From Mucilaginibacter sp. (GTDB taxonomy: Bacteria; Bacteroidota; Bacteroidia; Sphingobacteriales; Sphingobacteriaceae), in NCBI RefSeq assembly GCF_028288225.1, contig NZ_JAQBOC010000033.1, positions 1-64,000 on the forward strand: a stretch of DNA of 64,000 bases. The letters are read 5' to 3'. How positions within the stretch are numbered: the stretch's first letter is position 1; each line of letters begins with the position of its first letter. Shown piece after piece: positions 24,869 through 35,700 of the stretch. The notes beneath the pieces were generated by a model. The model saw nothing but the letters and a program-made list of their open reading frames with translations. It made no database searches and had not been told where the DNA came from. The translations under genes were made by a program, and so were the position numbers.

Positions 24869-27800
24869 ATGAAAACATCTTTACCCTCATCAAAAAAATT
24901 ATTTCCTAAAATAGCCTTTGCTGGCCTGTTATCCATGTTAATATTATGGATGTTGTTTTGTTTTAACATCCTTTATGCTGCAGGTTACTCTTCGGCAAAA
25001 TCTAAAAACGGCCATGTGGCCAAAATAGGTCAAAAAACAAGTAAGCTTTCAAAAAGATCAAAACAATTTGCTGTGCCAACCCTGGGTTATGGTTTTCCGC
25101 AAAATTATGCCGTAGGTAATAACATCGGCTCACTGACACCCACAAGCAGCGGCGTTGGCACATTTGGGTACACGGGTACGCCGACTAATCTTGGCTCCGG
25201 TTTCAGTACGCCAACTTCCACAGCAATTGATAAAGCAGGCAACATATATGTTACCGATTATGGTAACGGTTTGATAAAAAAAATGCCTGCCGGCGGGGGG
25301 GCTTCTGTTAATATAAGCGCGGGTTTTGTACACCCTGTAGGGATCGCGATAGATACGACAGGTAATTTATTTATAACCGATAATGGTAGTTCTTTGGTAT
25401 ATGAAATAGCCAAGGGTACCAGTAACGTAACTACTATAGGATCAGGCTTTGATAGCCCGGCGGGTTTAGCTACAGATGTTGCAGGTAATGTTTACGTTGC
25501 AGATCAGGTTCTCAATAAAGTGTTTAAGATCCCGGTTGGTGGAGGTGTGCCTCTATCTATCGGCACTGGTTTTAATAATCCATACGCCGTAGCAGTTGAT
25601 AAGGCAGGCAACGTATACGTAGCCGATCATAACAATAATGCGATAAAGAAAATTGCCGCAGTTGGGGGCACTACCACAACCTTAGCTTCAGGTTTTAATG
25701 GCCCAAATGGTGTTGCGGTTGATGTTTTGGGGAATGTATATGTTGCCGATTCTGGTAATAATGCAGTAAAAATGATCCCGGTTGGCGGTGGCGTACCCTT
25801 TGCCACTGGCACCGGGTTCACCAATCCTTATGGTGTATCGGCAGATGCAGTGGGCAATATTTACGTTGCTGATTTTGGCAACAATGCAATAAAGCAAATG
25901 ACACCTGTAGGGGGGTATTATGTAACCCCTGCCTTGCCTGCGGGCTTAAGCTTTAATAATGTTACAGGTGTTATCAGCGGTACGCCCACAGCTGTAGGCC
26001 CGGCCACAAATTATACCATTACAGCTTACAATAGTGAAGGTAGTGTTACAGCTATCCAAAATATCAGGATTGTCCCGCTTTCCTTTAGTTATACCGGGGC
26101 TCCCCCAACATATGTTTATAATGCAGGTAATGCTATTAGTCCGCTTACGCCATCAAGCTTTGGTGTGGCAGCAGCAGCCTATAGCAGCAGCAAGATAAGT
26201 GTGGCATCGGGGTTTAGTTCTGTAAGGGGGGTTGCAACAGATGCAGCAGGTAATATTTATGTGGCAGATTTTGTAAATAGCCAGGTAAAAAAGATCCCGG
26301 CAGGAGGTGGTAGTCCGGTTATTATCGGTTCGGGCTTTAATGGGCCTGACGGCGTAGCGGTTGATGGCTTTGGTAATGTGTATGTATCTGATTATAATAA
26401 TAACGCGATAAAGAAAATTCCTTTTGGCGGAGGTGCAATTACAAGCATTGGGACTGGTTTCGCTAACCCGTACGGTGTAGCGGCAGATGCTGCGGGCAAT
26501 GTATATGTTGCAGATTATAACAACCACGCAGTAAAGAAAATACCGGCAGATGGCAGCCCCACAGTAATTATAGGCTCAGGATTTACCAACCCGGCAGGTG
26601 TAGCTGTTGATGCTGCAGGTAATGTATTTGTGGCTGATTTTGGCAGCAGTTTGATACAAAAGATTCCCGTTGGGGGTGGGGCACCAGTAACCTTAGGCAC
26701 TGGCTTTAGTAATCCATACGGAGTAGCAGTAGATCCATCCGGTAACGTGTTTGTAGCTGACTATAATCACAGTACATTAAAAGAGATCCCTGTTGGCGGT
26801 GGTGCAACTATTTCGGTAGCTACCAGTTTTGGAATACTAACGGGCGTAGCGGTAGGCCCTGATGGGGGGCTGTACACGGCTGATTACAACAGTCCATCCG
26901 TTAATCAGATTAAGCCGGTTGGTGGCTATTATATTAATGCTTTGCCTTTGGGCCTCAATTTTAACAATAATACCGGTGTTGTAAGCGGAACACCAACAGT
27001 ATTAAGCCCGGCAACAAATTACACTATTACCGCTTATAATAATTTAGGTAATAACACAGCCACACTTAATCTTAAAGTTAGTGCACTTACTATAAGTTAT
27101 CCGGCCAGCCCTGTAACTTATGTTGCAGGCGTTACTCCGGCTCCGCTAACACCAACAAGCGCTGCTGTAGCTGCCCCAGGCTACAGTGGCCCGGTAACTT
27201 TTGGCTCCGGGTTAAGCGGGCCAAATAGCGTTGCATTTAATGCTGCCGGGGATATGTATGTAAGCGATGCCGGCAACAGTACAGTAAAGAAATTTCCGGC
27301 AGGAGGTGGTGCAGCGGTTACCGTAAGCAGCTCAATTAATACGTCGGGTTTATCACTCGATGCTGCGGGTAATTTATATGTTTTAGACTATGCCAACAAT
27401 GCCATTAAAAAATTTCCTGCTGGAATCGGCCCCCCTCAAACCTTAATTACAGGTCTGAACCAGCCATACGGTTTAGCAATCGATGCTTCCGGAAATATTT
27501 TTATAGCTGACAAAGGAAGCGGCTGGGTTAAAAAACTAGCCCCTGGCGCTGCGTTCACATCAAATTATGGGTCAAATTATGGCCCCCCGGTTTGCGTGAC
27601 TACAGATCCTGCCGGCAATGTTTATATGGGTACTACAGGAACCGGGCCTATAAAAATGATCCCTGCAGGGGGCGGTGCTATAGTTTCATTGGGGACGAGC
27701 TTTACTAACCCGGCAGGAATTGTAGTTGATGCCGCAGGCAACATATACGTATCTGAGCAGGGGAGCAGTAGTAATAGCGGCACTATAAAAGAAATACTTG

Positions 27801-30800
27801 CCGGTAATAGCGGCACAATAACGTTAGCTACAGGTTTCAATAACCAACAGGGCATAACAATAGATACAAAGGGCAATTTGTATGTTGCCGATTACAACAA
27901 TCATGCAATTAAACAAATAATGCCGGTGGGGGGATATTTTATCAATGCCTTACCTGCGGGTTTAAAGTTTGACAATGCTACAGGCATTATTTCCGGTACC
28001 CCAACGGCAGCAAATCCTCCAACAAATTATACAGTTACAGCTTATAATAGCTTCGGTAATAATTCTGCGAATGTAAATATTACTGTTAATCTCCCGGCAG
28101 CGCCAACCATAGCTTATAATAACCCGCAAAGTTATATTATGAATCATGCTATTACACCACTAAACCCAACAGTTGGTGGTACCATCCCTGCTTTTGCCTA
28201 TAACACAACGCCATTTACCCTAACTGCTGCCCTCAACAGACCTAACAGTATTGCAGTAGATGCAGCAGGCAATACTTATGTTAGTAATAGCGGCAGCAGT
28301 GCGGTACAAAAGATCCCTGCAGGTGGCGGAGCTCCATCATTTGTGGGGACCGGATTTATAAATCCCGGTGGTGTGGCGATTGATGCATCCGGTAATATAT
28401 ATGTGGGCGATTTTTCAAACAATGCAGTAAAAAAGATCCCCGCCGGTGGTGGCGCTCCTATAATTATAGGCACGGGCTTTAGCGGGCCAACAGGTGTAGC
28501 GGTTGATGCCGCAGGCAACGTTTATGTGGCCGATTTTAACAACAGCGCGGTAAAAGAAATACTTGCTTCCAATGGCTCAACTATTACCTTAGGCTCCGGG
28601 TTTAATCATCCAAACGGTGTGGCAGTTGATATTGCAGGCAATGTGTATGTAGCCGATTCTTTTAATGGCGCAATAAAAATGATCCCGGTTGGCAATGGCA
28701 CCGTGGTTTCGCTTGCAACCGGTTTGCTGGGGCCATATGGTGTGGCTGTTGATGTAAATGGCAATATATTTGTGGCCGAACGGGATAATAACGCTGTAGA
28801 TGAGATCCCCGCAGGCGGGGGTGCCTGGTTTACCTTAGGTTCCAACTTTAACTCGCCATATGGCGTAGCGCTGGATGCCAGTGGTAATTTGTATGTGGCA
28901 GATTATTTTGATAATGCGGCAAAAGAAATTAAGCTGGTGGGCGGCTTTTATATCAACCCTGTTTTACCTGCCGGTTTAAGCTTTAATAAAAATACAGGCG
29001 TAATCAGCGGTACGCCAACAGCAGTAAGTCCATCAAAAAATTATACCATTACCGGTTTTAATTACGGCGGTAGCAGCTCGGCAACGGTTAATATAACAGT
29101 TAATCAATTCCCCGCACCCGTTATCAGTTACAACAGCCCCAAAACTTATGCGTTAACTATAGCCATTACACCATTAACCCCTGCTAACAGCGGCGGCCCG
29201 GTATCTGCTCCTGCTTATAATAGCAATCCCTTAATCTTAGGTTCAGGTTTTTCTTTTCCAACTGATGTGGCGATAGATACTGCCGGCAATATATACGTGG
29301 CAGACAGGGCAAATAATTTAGTAAAAAAAATCCCGGTTGGCGGCGGTGCTCCTGTAGTTTTAGGGTCAGGCTTCAATAATCCGGCAGGCATAGCGGTAGA
29401 TGCTGCAGGAAATGTATATGTGGGCGATGAAGGCAACAGTCTCGTAAAAAAGATCCCGGTTGGTGGTGGCGCTATTGTTAATTTAGGCTCCGGATTTAAT
29501 AATCCGTTTGGCCTGGCAATTGATGCTGCGGGGAATTTATATGTGGCTGATTATGGTAACAACGCAGTAAAGAAGATCCCCGTTGGCAGTAATGTTCCGG
29601 TTATTATAGGTTCTGGTTTTAGTAACCCAGTTGGTGTAGCAGTTGATGCCGCAGGTAATGTGTTTGTGGCTGATTATGGCAATAACGCAGTGAAGAAGAT
29701 TCCGGTTGGCGGCGGTGTGCCGGTTACTATAGGCTCAGGTTTTAGTAGCCCGGCTGATGTTGCGGTTGATGCCATGGGCAATGTATATGTAGCTGACAAT
29801 TTGAACAATGCAATAAAAGAGATCCCGGCAGGCGGTGGTGCGCCGGTTTCAATCGGCTCTGGATTTAGCAGGCCATTCGGTGTAGCGGTTGACGGCGCCG
29901 GTAATGTATTTGTGGCTGATTATTTAAACAGCCTGGTTAAAAAGATCAATCCTGTGGGTGGTTATTATTTCAACCTTGCTTTACCAGCAGGATTAGCATT
30001 TAGCAACACTACAGGTGTTATCAGTGGCATGCCAACAATAGCTAGCCCGGCAACAAATTATTTAGTTACGGCATATAATGCCACAGGCAGCAGCACAGCA
30101 GCTGTAAATATTAAAACAATAGTAAGCACTAATAATGCCACCCTTTCAGGCTTTTCCATTAGTTCCGGCACATTAAGCCCGGTATTTGCAGCAACAACAA
30201 TCAGTTATACAGCAGGCGTTTCTAATGCAATATCATCCATAAAAATAATACCAGCAGCCGGTGATGTAAATGCAACTATAAAAGTTAACGGCACAACTGT
30301 CGCCTCGGGCGCAGCATCGGCAAGCTTGCCATTAACAGTAGGTACAAATGCCATCACCACTATTGTAACCGCATCTGATGGTACAACCACCAAAACCTAC
30401 ACCCTTACAGTAACCAGGGCAGCGGCCGGTTTATCAACCAATGCACTGTTAACTTCTATAAAAGCAAACCCAAATACAACACTGGCTACAGTAACCGGGC
30501 CAGGTTTCAGGAACTATACAACAGCTATACCAAATAGCGAAACCAGCCTGCAGATTACCTCAATAGTTCAGGATGCAACCGCAACTATAAAGGTAAACGG
30601 TACAACAGTGGCATCGGGCGCTGCGTCGCAGGTAATACCGCTTAATGTAGGCAATAATGTAATTACTACAACAGTAACCGCACAGGATGGTGTAACAACT
30701 AATTCTTATATTATTACTGCTACCCGTGCTCCATCAGCCATAGCAACTCTTTCAAGCCTTACACTTAGCTCAGGCATATTGACACCGGTATTTGCAGCAG

Positions 30801-32284
30801 CAACATTAAGTTACACAGCAAGCGTAGCTAATGCAGTAAGCACAATAACCGTAACACCAACTATAAGTGCCACGGGTGCAACCGTAAAGGTTAACGGTAT
30901 AGCAGTAATTTCGGGTACAGCTTCGGCAAACCTGCCATTAGCCGTAGGTACAAATGTGATAACCACTGTTGTAACAGCACAGGATGGCACTACTACCAAA
31001 ACCTACACTTTAACAGCAACCAGGGCAAGTTCGTTATCAACCAATGCACTGTTAACTTCTATAAAGGTAAGTCCTGCTACAGCGCTGGTAACAGTAACCG
31101 GGCCAGGTTTCAGGAACTATACAACAGCCGTACCAAATAGCGAAACCAGCCTGCAGGTTACCTCAATAGTTCAGGATGCAACCGCAACTATAAAGGTAAA
31201 TGGTACAACAGTGGTATCAGGCGCGGCATCGCAGGTAATACCGTTGGGTGTGGGTAATAATGTTATTACCACTGTAGTAACAGCACAGGATGGTACAACC
31301 ACAAACTCTTACATTATTACGGCTACCCGCGCACCATCAACTATTGCAACTCTTTCAAACTTTAAGGTCAGCGCCGGAACCTTAACACCGGTATTTGCAG
31401 CAGCAACATTAAGTTACACAGCAAGCGTAGCTAATGCAGTAAGCACAATAACCGTAACACCAACTATAAGTGACCCAGGTGCCACTGTAAAGGTTAACGG
31501 TATAGCAGTAACCTCGGGTACGGCTTCGGCAAACTTGCCATTAGCCGTAGGTACAAATGTGATAACCACTGTTGTAACAGCACAGGATGGCACTACTACC
31601 AAAACCTACACGTTAACAGTAACCAGGGCAAATTCGCTATCAACCAATGCTTTGCTAACTTCTATAAAAGTAAGCCCAAGTACAGCGCTTGTAACAGTAA
31701 CCGGGATGGCTTTCAGGAATTATACAACAGCCATACCAAATAGCGAAACCAGCCTGCAGGTTACCTCAATTGTTCAGGATGCAACAGCTACAATAAAGGT
31801 AAATGGCACAACAGTGGCATCGGGCGCGGCATCGCAGGTAATACCGTTGAGCGTGGGAGATAATACGATAACTACCATAATAACAGCGCAGGATGGCATA
31901 ACCACAAAAAACTATGTCATCACCGCAACCCGCGCTGCTGCCAGTATGGCCGCTCAATTTATTCAAGACCCTGCCGACAGTTTACAGGCTGCAAGTGATG
32001 GCATTGTGATACACCAGGGAGTTTCGCCAAATGGCGACGGCAAAAATGATGTGCTTACTATAGAGGGATTAACCAAATATCCAGATAATAAACTAACCAT
32101 CATGAATGCAGGTGGTATTGAAATATTCCAGGTATCGGGATATGACAATGCTGATAAAGTATTCGACGGGCATTCAAATAAAACCATGGCGATGCAAAAA
32201 CCTGGCACCTATTTTTACAAGCTTGAGTATAACAACCATGGCAAAACAAAATATAAAACAGGTTATATTTTATTAAAATATTAG
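24869..32284 (+). CDS. Giant surface protein: 5 x (6 NHL blades + Ig-like), cadherin-like stalk, T9SS type B sorting domain
   Basis: 2471 aa from the ATG at 24869 (MKTSLPSSKKLFPKIAFAGL). Long signal peptide to about residue 45. Then five modules of about 337 residues (approximate ends 405, 742, 1080, 1418, 1753). Each module has an Ig-edge strand (e.g. ISYNSPKTYALTIAITPLTP), six NHL blades of the type GFNNPAGIAVDAAGNVYVGD, and a putative Ig (He_PIG) domain (GGYYINALPLGLNFNNNTG, GTPT..SPATNYTITAYN). Residues 1754-2357 are six cadherin-like beta sandwiches in three A/B pairs. The last about 97 residues are a CHU_C domain (VSPNGDGKNDVLTIEGLTKY ... YKTGYILLKY), the sorting signal of type IX secretion. 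Expected to be secreted and surface-attached; propellers suggest ligand or polysaccharide/protein binding. No catalytic motif seen. Tandem paralogue follows. Confidence 0.93.
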   Translation: MKTSLPSSKKLFPKIAFAGLLSMLILWMLFCFNILYAAGYSSAKSKNGHVAKIGQKTSKLSKRSKQFAVPTLGYGFPQNYAVGNNIGSLTPTSSGVGTFGYTGTPTNLGSGFSTPTSTAIDKAGNIYVTDYGNGLIKKMPAGGGASVNISAGFVHPVGIAIDTTGNLFITDNGSSLVYEIAKGTSNVTTIGSGFDSPAGLATDVAGNVYVADQVLNKVFKIPVGGGVPLSIGTGFNNPYAVAVDKAGNVYVADHNNNAIKKIAAVGGTTTTLASGFNGPNGVAVDVLGNVYVADSGNNAVKMIPVGGGVPFATGTGFTNPYGVSADAVGNIYVADFGNNAIKQMTPVGGYYVTPALPAGLSFNNVTGVISGTPTAVGPATNYTITAYNSEGSVTAIQNIRIVPLSFSYTGAPPTYVYNAGNAISPLTPSSFGVAAAAYSSSKISVASGFSSVRGVATDAAGNIYVADFVNSQVKKIPAGGGSPVIIGSGFNGPDGVAVDGFGNVYVSDYNNNAIKKIPFGGGAITSIGTGFANPYGVAADAAGNVYVADYNNHAVKKIPADGSPTVIIGSGFTNPAGVAVDAAGNVFVADFGSSLIQKIPVGGGAPVTLGTGFSNPYGVAVDPSGNVFVADYNHSTLKEIPVGGGATISVATSFGILTGVAVGPDGGLYTADYNSPSVNQIKPVGGYYINALPLGLNFNNNTGVVSGTPTVLSPATNYTITAYNNLGNNTATLNLKVSALTISYPASPVTYVAGVTPAPLTPTSAAVAAPGYSGPVTFGSGLSGPNSVAFNAAGDMYVSDAGNSTVKKFPAGGGAAVTVSSSINTSGLSLDAAGNLYVLDYANNAIKKFPAGIGPPQTLITGLNQPYGLAIDASGNIFIADKGSGWVKKLAPGAAFTSNYGSNYGPPVCVTTDPAGNVYMGTTGTGPIKMIPAGGGAIVSLGTSFTNPAGIVVDAAGNIYVSEQGSSSNSGTIKEILAGNSGTITLATGFNNQQGITIDTKGNLYVADYNNHAIKQIMPVGGYFINALPAGLKFDNATGIISGTPTAANPPTNYTVTAYNSFGNNSANVNITVNLPAAPTIAYNNPQSYIMNHAITPLNPTVGGTIPAFAYNTTPFTLTAALNRPNSIAVDAAGNTYVSNSGSSAVQKIPAGGGAPSFVGTGFINPGGVAIDASGNIYVGDFSNNAVKKIPAGGGAPIIIGTGFSGPTGVAVDAAGNVYVADFNNSAVKEILASNGSTITLGSGFNHPNGVAVDIAGNVYVADSFNGAIKMIPVGNGTVVSLATGLLGPYGVAVDVNGNIFVAERDNNAVDEIPAGGGAWFTLGSNFNSPYGVALDASGNLYVADYFDNAAKEIKLVGGFYINPVLPAGLSFNKNTGVISGTPTAVSPSKNYTITGFNYGGSSSATVNITVNQFPAPVISYNSPKTYALTIAITPLTPANSGGPVSAPAYNSNPLILGSGFSFPTDVAIDTAGNIYVADRANNLVKKIPVGGGAPVVLGSGFNNPAGIAVDAAGNVYVGDEGNSLVKKIPVGGGAIVNLGSGFNNPFGLAIDAAGNLYVADYGNNAVKKIPVGSNVPVIIGSGFSNPVGVAVDAAGNVFVADYGNNAVKKIPVGGGVPVTIGSGFSSPADVAVDAMGNVYVADNLNNAIKEIPAGGGAPVSIGSGFSRPFGVAVDGAGNVFVADYLNSLVKKINPVGGYYFNLALPAGLAFSNTTGVISGMPTIASPATNYLVTAYNATGSSTAAVNIKTIVSTNNATLSGFSISSGTLSPVFAATTISYTAGVSNAISSIKIIPAAGDVNATIKVNGTTVASGAASASLPLTVGTNAITTIVTASDGTTTKTYTLTVTRAAAGLSTNALLTSIKANPNTTLATVTGPGFRNYTTAIPNSETSLQITSIVQDATATIKVNGTTVASGAASQVIPLNVGNNVITTTVTAQDGVTTNSYIITATRAPSAIATLSSLTLSSGILTPVFAAATLSYTASVANAVSTITVTPTISATGATVKVNGIAVISGTASANLPLAVGTNVITTVVTAQDGTTTKTYTLTATRASSLSTNALLTSIKVSPATALVTVTGPGFRNYTTAVPNSETSLQVTSIVQDATATIKVNGTTVVSGAASQVIPLGVGNNVITTVVTAQDGTTTNSYIITATRAPSTIATLSNFKVSAGTLTPVFAAATLSYTASVANAVSTITVTPTISDPGATVKVNGIAVTSGTASANLPLAVGTNVITTVVTAQDGTTTKTYTLTVTRANSLSTNALLTSIKVSPSTALVTVTGMAFRNYTTAIPNSETSLQVTSIVQDATATIKVNGTTVASGAASQVIPLSVGDNTITTIITAQDGITTKNYVITATRAAASMAAQFIQDPADSLQAASDGIVIHQGVSPNGDGKNDVLTIEGLTKYPDNKLTIMNAGGIEIFQVSGYDNADKVFDGHSNKTMAMQKPGTYFYKLEYNNHGKTKYKTGYILLKY
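30130..31940 (+). repeat. Three tandem A/B cadherin-like units, about 603 nt each
   Basis: Within the first giant gene the A/B domain pair is repeated three times. Landmarks such as the B-domain start recur at 30431, 31034 and 31637, exactly 603 nt apart; the second and third A domains are nearly identical at nucleotide level from about 30782 and 31385 for some 90 nt and beyond. This points to recent unequal crossing-over or gene conversion. Confidence 0.85.
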
Positions 32285-32312
32285 GATGAGCTATTAGTTA
32301 GGGAGAAACACA

Positions 32313-32343
32313 CACGGTTGGGCAATTTATTTGCCCGGCCGTG
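32313..32343 (+). other. Conserved 3' hairpin after the first giant gene
   Basis: CACGGTTGGGCAA (32313-32325) pairs with TTGCCCGGCCGTG (32331-32343) over 13 bp including two T:G wobbles, loop TTTAT. It starts 29 nt past the stop. A homologous hairpin with pairing-preserving changes follows the second giant gene. No T run follows directly, so it may stabilise the mRNA end instead of ending transcription; the terminator proper is at 32399. Confidence 0.75.
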
Positions 32344-32398
32344 ACAGTGTTAACAAATTGATTCCTGATTTGTCAGGTATTAGAAGAAATAAAATATT

Positions 32399-32430
32399 AA
32401 GCGGATAATTAAAAAGTTGTCCGCTTTTTT
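32399..32430 (+). terminator. Intrinsic terminator of the first giant gene
   Basis: AAGCGGATAAT (32399-32409), loop TAAAAA, GTTGTCCGCTT (32416-32426), 11 pairs with two wobbles, running into TTTTTT. It indicates that the two giant genes are separate transcripts. The remaining 330 nt up to the next gene presumably hold its promoter. Confidence 0.8.
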
Positions 32431-32679
32431 GTGAATTTAAGAATATGAAATAAGCTGGTTCATCAGCAGGCCATCTTACGTTAATTCCTTTTTAAGTCGT
32501 AGGCTAATATCGTTAGTCTGAAAAGGTGAATTTTCATCACATACAACTGCATGTTTTTAAATCAGGTATAACACAAATTGATAACGCATCTGCGTATAAT
32601 GCGCATATCAACATTAACTACCTCACCCAGTGATAAAATATCACCCTAAAAGACGATATTTTATGTAATTCCTCCTCCT

Positions 32680-32687
32680 TAGCTTTG
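32680..32687 (+). promoter_or_regulatory. Possible -7 element of the second giant gene
   Basis: TAGCTTTG matches the Bacteroidota -7 consensus TAnnTTTG and would start transcription about 68 nt before the ATG at 32762. The -33 element is not clear, so this is tentative. Confidence 0.3.
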
Positions 32688-32761
32688 ATGCATGATCGGA
32701 TAGAAGTATCTGATCTTAAATAAATTAAAATTAAGCTTTGCCTTATCATCACAAATCAACC

Positions 32762-35700
32762 ATGAAAACAATCTTACCAGCATTACATAATAAGTTTGCG
32801 AAAGCTGCCATTATTGGAAAATTATTGGTATTTATTTCTACCCTTTTATTTTGCTTTAGCATCAGTCTGTACGCAGGTGTTAACCCCAATAAAAACAAAC
32901 ATTTTAACAGGCATATAAAAAAAGTCGGCTCTAATTTGCCAAAGGATAACCTGGCAAGCGGCCTGGTTGTACCCACTATAAGCTACAGTGGTCCCCAGGT
33001 TTATACTGCAGGCACAGCCATTACGGCATTATCACCCACGAGCAGCGGTGTGGCTGCAGTAGCATATGATAATGTACTTGTAAACATAAGTACCGGGCTT
33101 ATAGGCCCCCGTGGTTTAGCTGTTGATGTAGCAGGCAATGTGTATGTTGCTGATTACCTTGGCGGCCAGGTAAAAAAGATCCCCGTTGGCGGTGGCGCTC
33201 CGGTTATCCTTGGTTCAGGTTTTAGTCACCCGATGGGCGTAGCTGTTGACCCTGCAGGCAACGTTTATGTAGCCGATTTAGGCAGTACCGATATAAAAAT
33301 GATCCCGGTTGGCGGTGGCGTTCCGGTTATAATAGCAACGGGCTTTAGTAATCCATTTGGAATAGCAATTGATCTTTCAGGTAATCTGTATGTTGCGGAC
33401 TATGGTAACAAGGTAGTAAAAATGATCCCCGCAGCAGGGGGCACTCCGGTTATTATAGGTTCGGGTTTTAATAATGTGGCCTGTGTAACAGTTGATGCTG
33501 CCGGCAATGTTTATGCCGGTGATTCAGGCGATCATGCAATATATGAAATTCCGGCAGGCGGTGGCGCCAAAGTTGTAATAGGCTCTGGCCCGGCTTCACC
33601 TTACGGTATAACTGTTGATGGCGCAGGTAATATTTATATTGCGGATGGGATCAGCAACCTGGTAAAGAAAATTCCTGCTGGCGGCGGCGCCCCGGTTATG
33701 ATAGGCTCAGGTTCTGATACCATGACGGGTGTAGCAATAGATGCAAGCGGCAATTTATACGTTTCGGAATTTGGTGGTAAAACAGTAAATAAAATCAGCG
33801 TAGTTGGGGGCTATCATATAAATAAGGCACTGCCCGCAGGCTTAACTTTTGATAGCGCTACAGGTGTTATTAGTGGTACACCAACCATAAGCAGCCCGGC
33901 AACAAACTACATTGTTACCGCTTTTAACGGTTCAGGAAGCAGCCAGACAACGGTTAATATTAAAGTTAATGCAGTTAATTTTAGTTACAACAACCCACAA
34001 ACCTATATAACGACTACCACTATTGCTCCGCTTGCGCCAACAGGCAGCGGCGTGACTGCTGCCGGGTATAGCAATAGTCCGGTAAACATAGGGTCCGTGT
34101 TTAATAAGCCACGCAGTTTAGCTATGGATGCGATGGGCAATATTTATGTAGCCGATTATGGAAGCAATTCAATAAAAAAAATCCCTGCAGGCGGTGGCGC
34201 CCCTGTGCTCATAGCTTCCGGCGTTGGAACCCCAGTTGGAATTGCTTTAGATACAGCGGGCAATATATATGTTGCTGATTATAATGGCAACGCGATAAGA
34301 AAGATCCCGGCTGGCGGCGGCGCCATAGTTACTGTAGGCTCCGGCTTCCTCCATCCTAATGGAGTAGCTGTAGATGGTGCCGGCAATATATTTGTGGCTG
34401 ATAACGGCAATCAGGCTATGAAAAAGATTCCGGTTGCCGGAGGCGCTGTTATTAATTTAGGCACTTACACAAACCTGCTCGGTGTAGCAACAGACGCAGC
34501 CGGGAATGTTTATTTTGCTGAGAAGTCAAACGGGGTGATCTATAAATTACCTGTAGCCGGCGGCCTCCCGTTCATTATTGCTTCAGGCTTTACCAATCCT
34601 TTAGGTTTAGCAGTAGACGCAGCAGGCAATTTATTTGTTGCTGACGCAAGCATCACAACCATACTCGAACTTCCTGCACTTGGCAATACACTGGTTCCAA
34701 TCAGTTCCGGCTTTAATTTTCCAGCGAGTGTTATTACGGATGCGGCCGGTAATTTATACGTGGCAGATTATTTAAACAATGCAGTTAAAAAAATAAAACC
34801 TACGGGCGGCTATTATATAAACGCCCTGCCTGCAGGATTAAATTTTGATAATGCAACGGGTATAATAAGCGGTACACCCGCAGTAGCAAGCCCTGCAACA
34901 GATTATTTTGTAACCGCCTATAATAGCTTTGGAAGCAATGCAGCCGCAGTAAATATTAAGGTTGATCTTCTTCCATTACCAGTAATAAATTATATATCTT
35001 CTTCCAAACCTTATGCTGTAAACAATGCTATTACGCCTATGCCTCCCCAAAGCAGCGGTGTGGCGGCGCCTGGTTATAGCACCAGCCCCTTTGCTTTTAG
35101 ATCGGGCTTAAATAATCCTCTAGCCGTAGCTGTCGACAATACAGGCCGTGTTTTTTTTGCTGAAGCGGGTATTAATATGATAAGATCAGCTGCTCCCGGC
35201 AATAACAATACATTTACAGCCGGCTCCGGTTACAATTATCCGGGCGGGGTAGCTGTAGATGGCATCAATATGTATGTAGCCGACCAACTTAACAACGTAA
35301 TAAAGAAGAATAATAAAAATGGTGGAAGTTCTGTTATAATAGGGTCAGGGTTCAATAATCCATGTGCCGTAGCAGTTGATGCCCTTGGGAATGTTTACGT
35401 AGCCGATAAAGGCAACAACGCGATAAAGAAGATCCCTGTTGGCGGCGGGGCCATTATTACTATAGGTTCCGGATTCAACCAGCCTTCGGGCGTAGCTGTC
35501 GATGCTGCCGGTAATGTTTATGTTGCCGATTATGGCAATAATGCCATAAAAATGATCCCTGTTGGCGGTGGAAGCCCGATTATACTGGGTTCGGGTTTTA
35601 GCCAGCCCAATGGTGTGGCCGTAGATGCCTCAGGTTATATTTATATTGCAGATACAGGAAATAATACAATAGAAAAGATGCCTGCTGGTGGAGGCACCCC

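Noticed and set aside
25130..31966. Many open frames of 60-125 codons on the minus strand inside the giant genes
   Set aside because: They repeat with the period of the NHL and cadherin-like domains and reflect the skewed codon use of the sense strand. No starts or domains support them.
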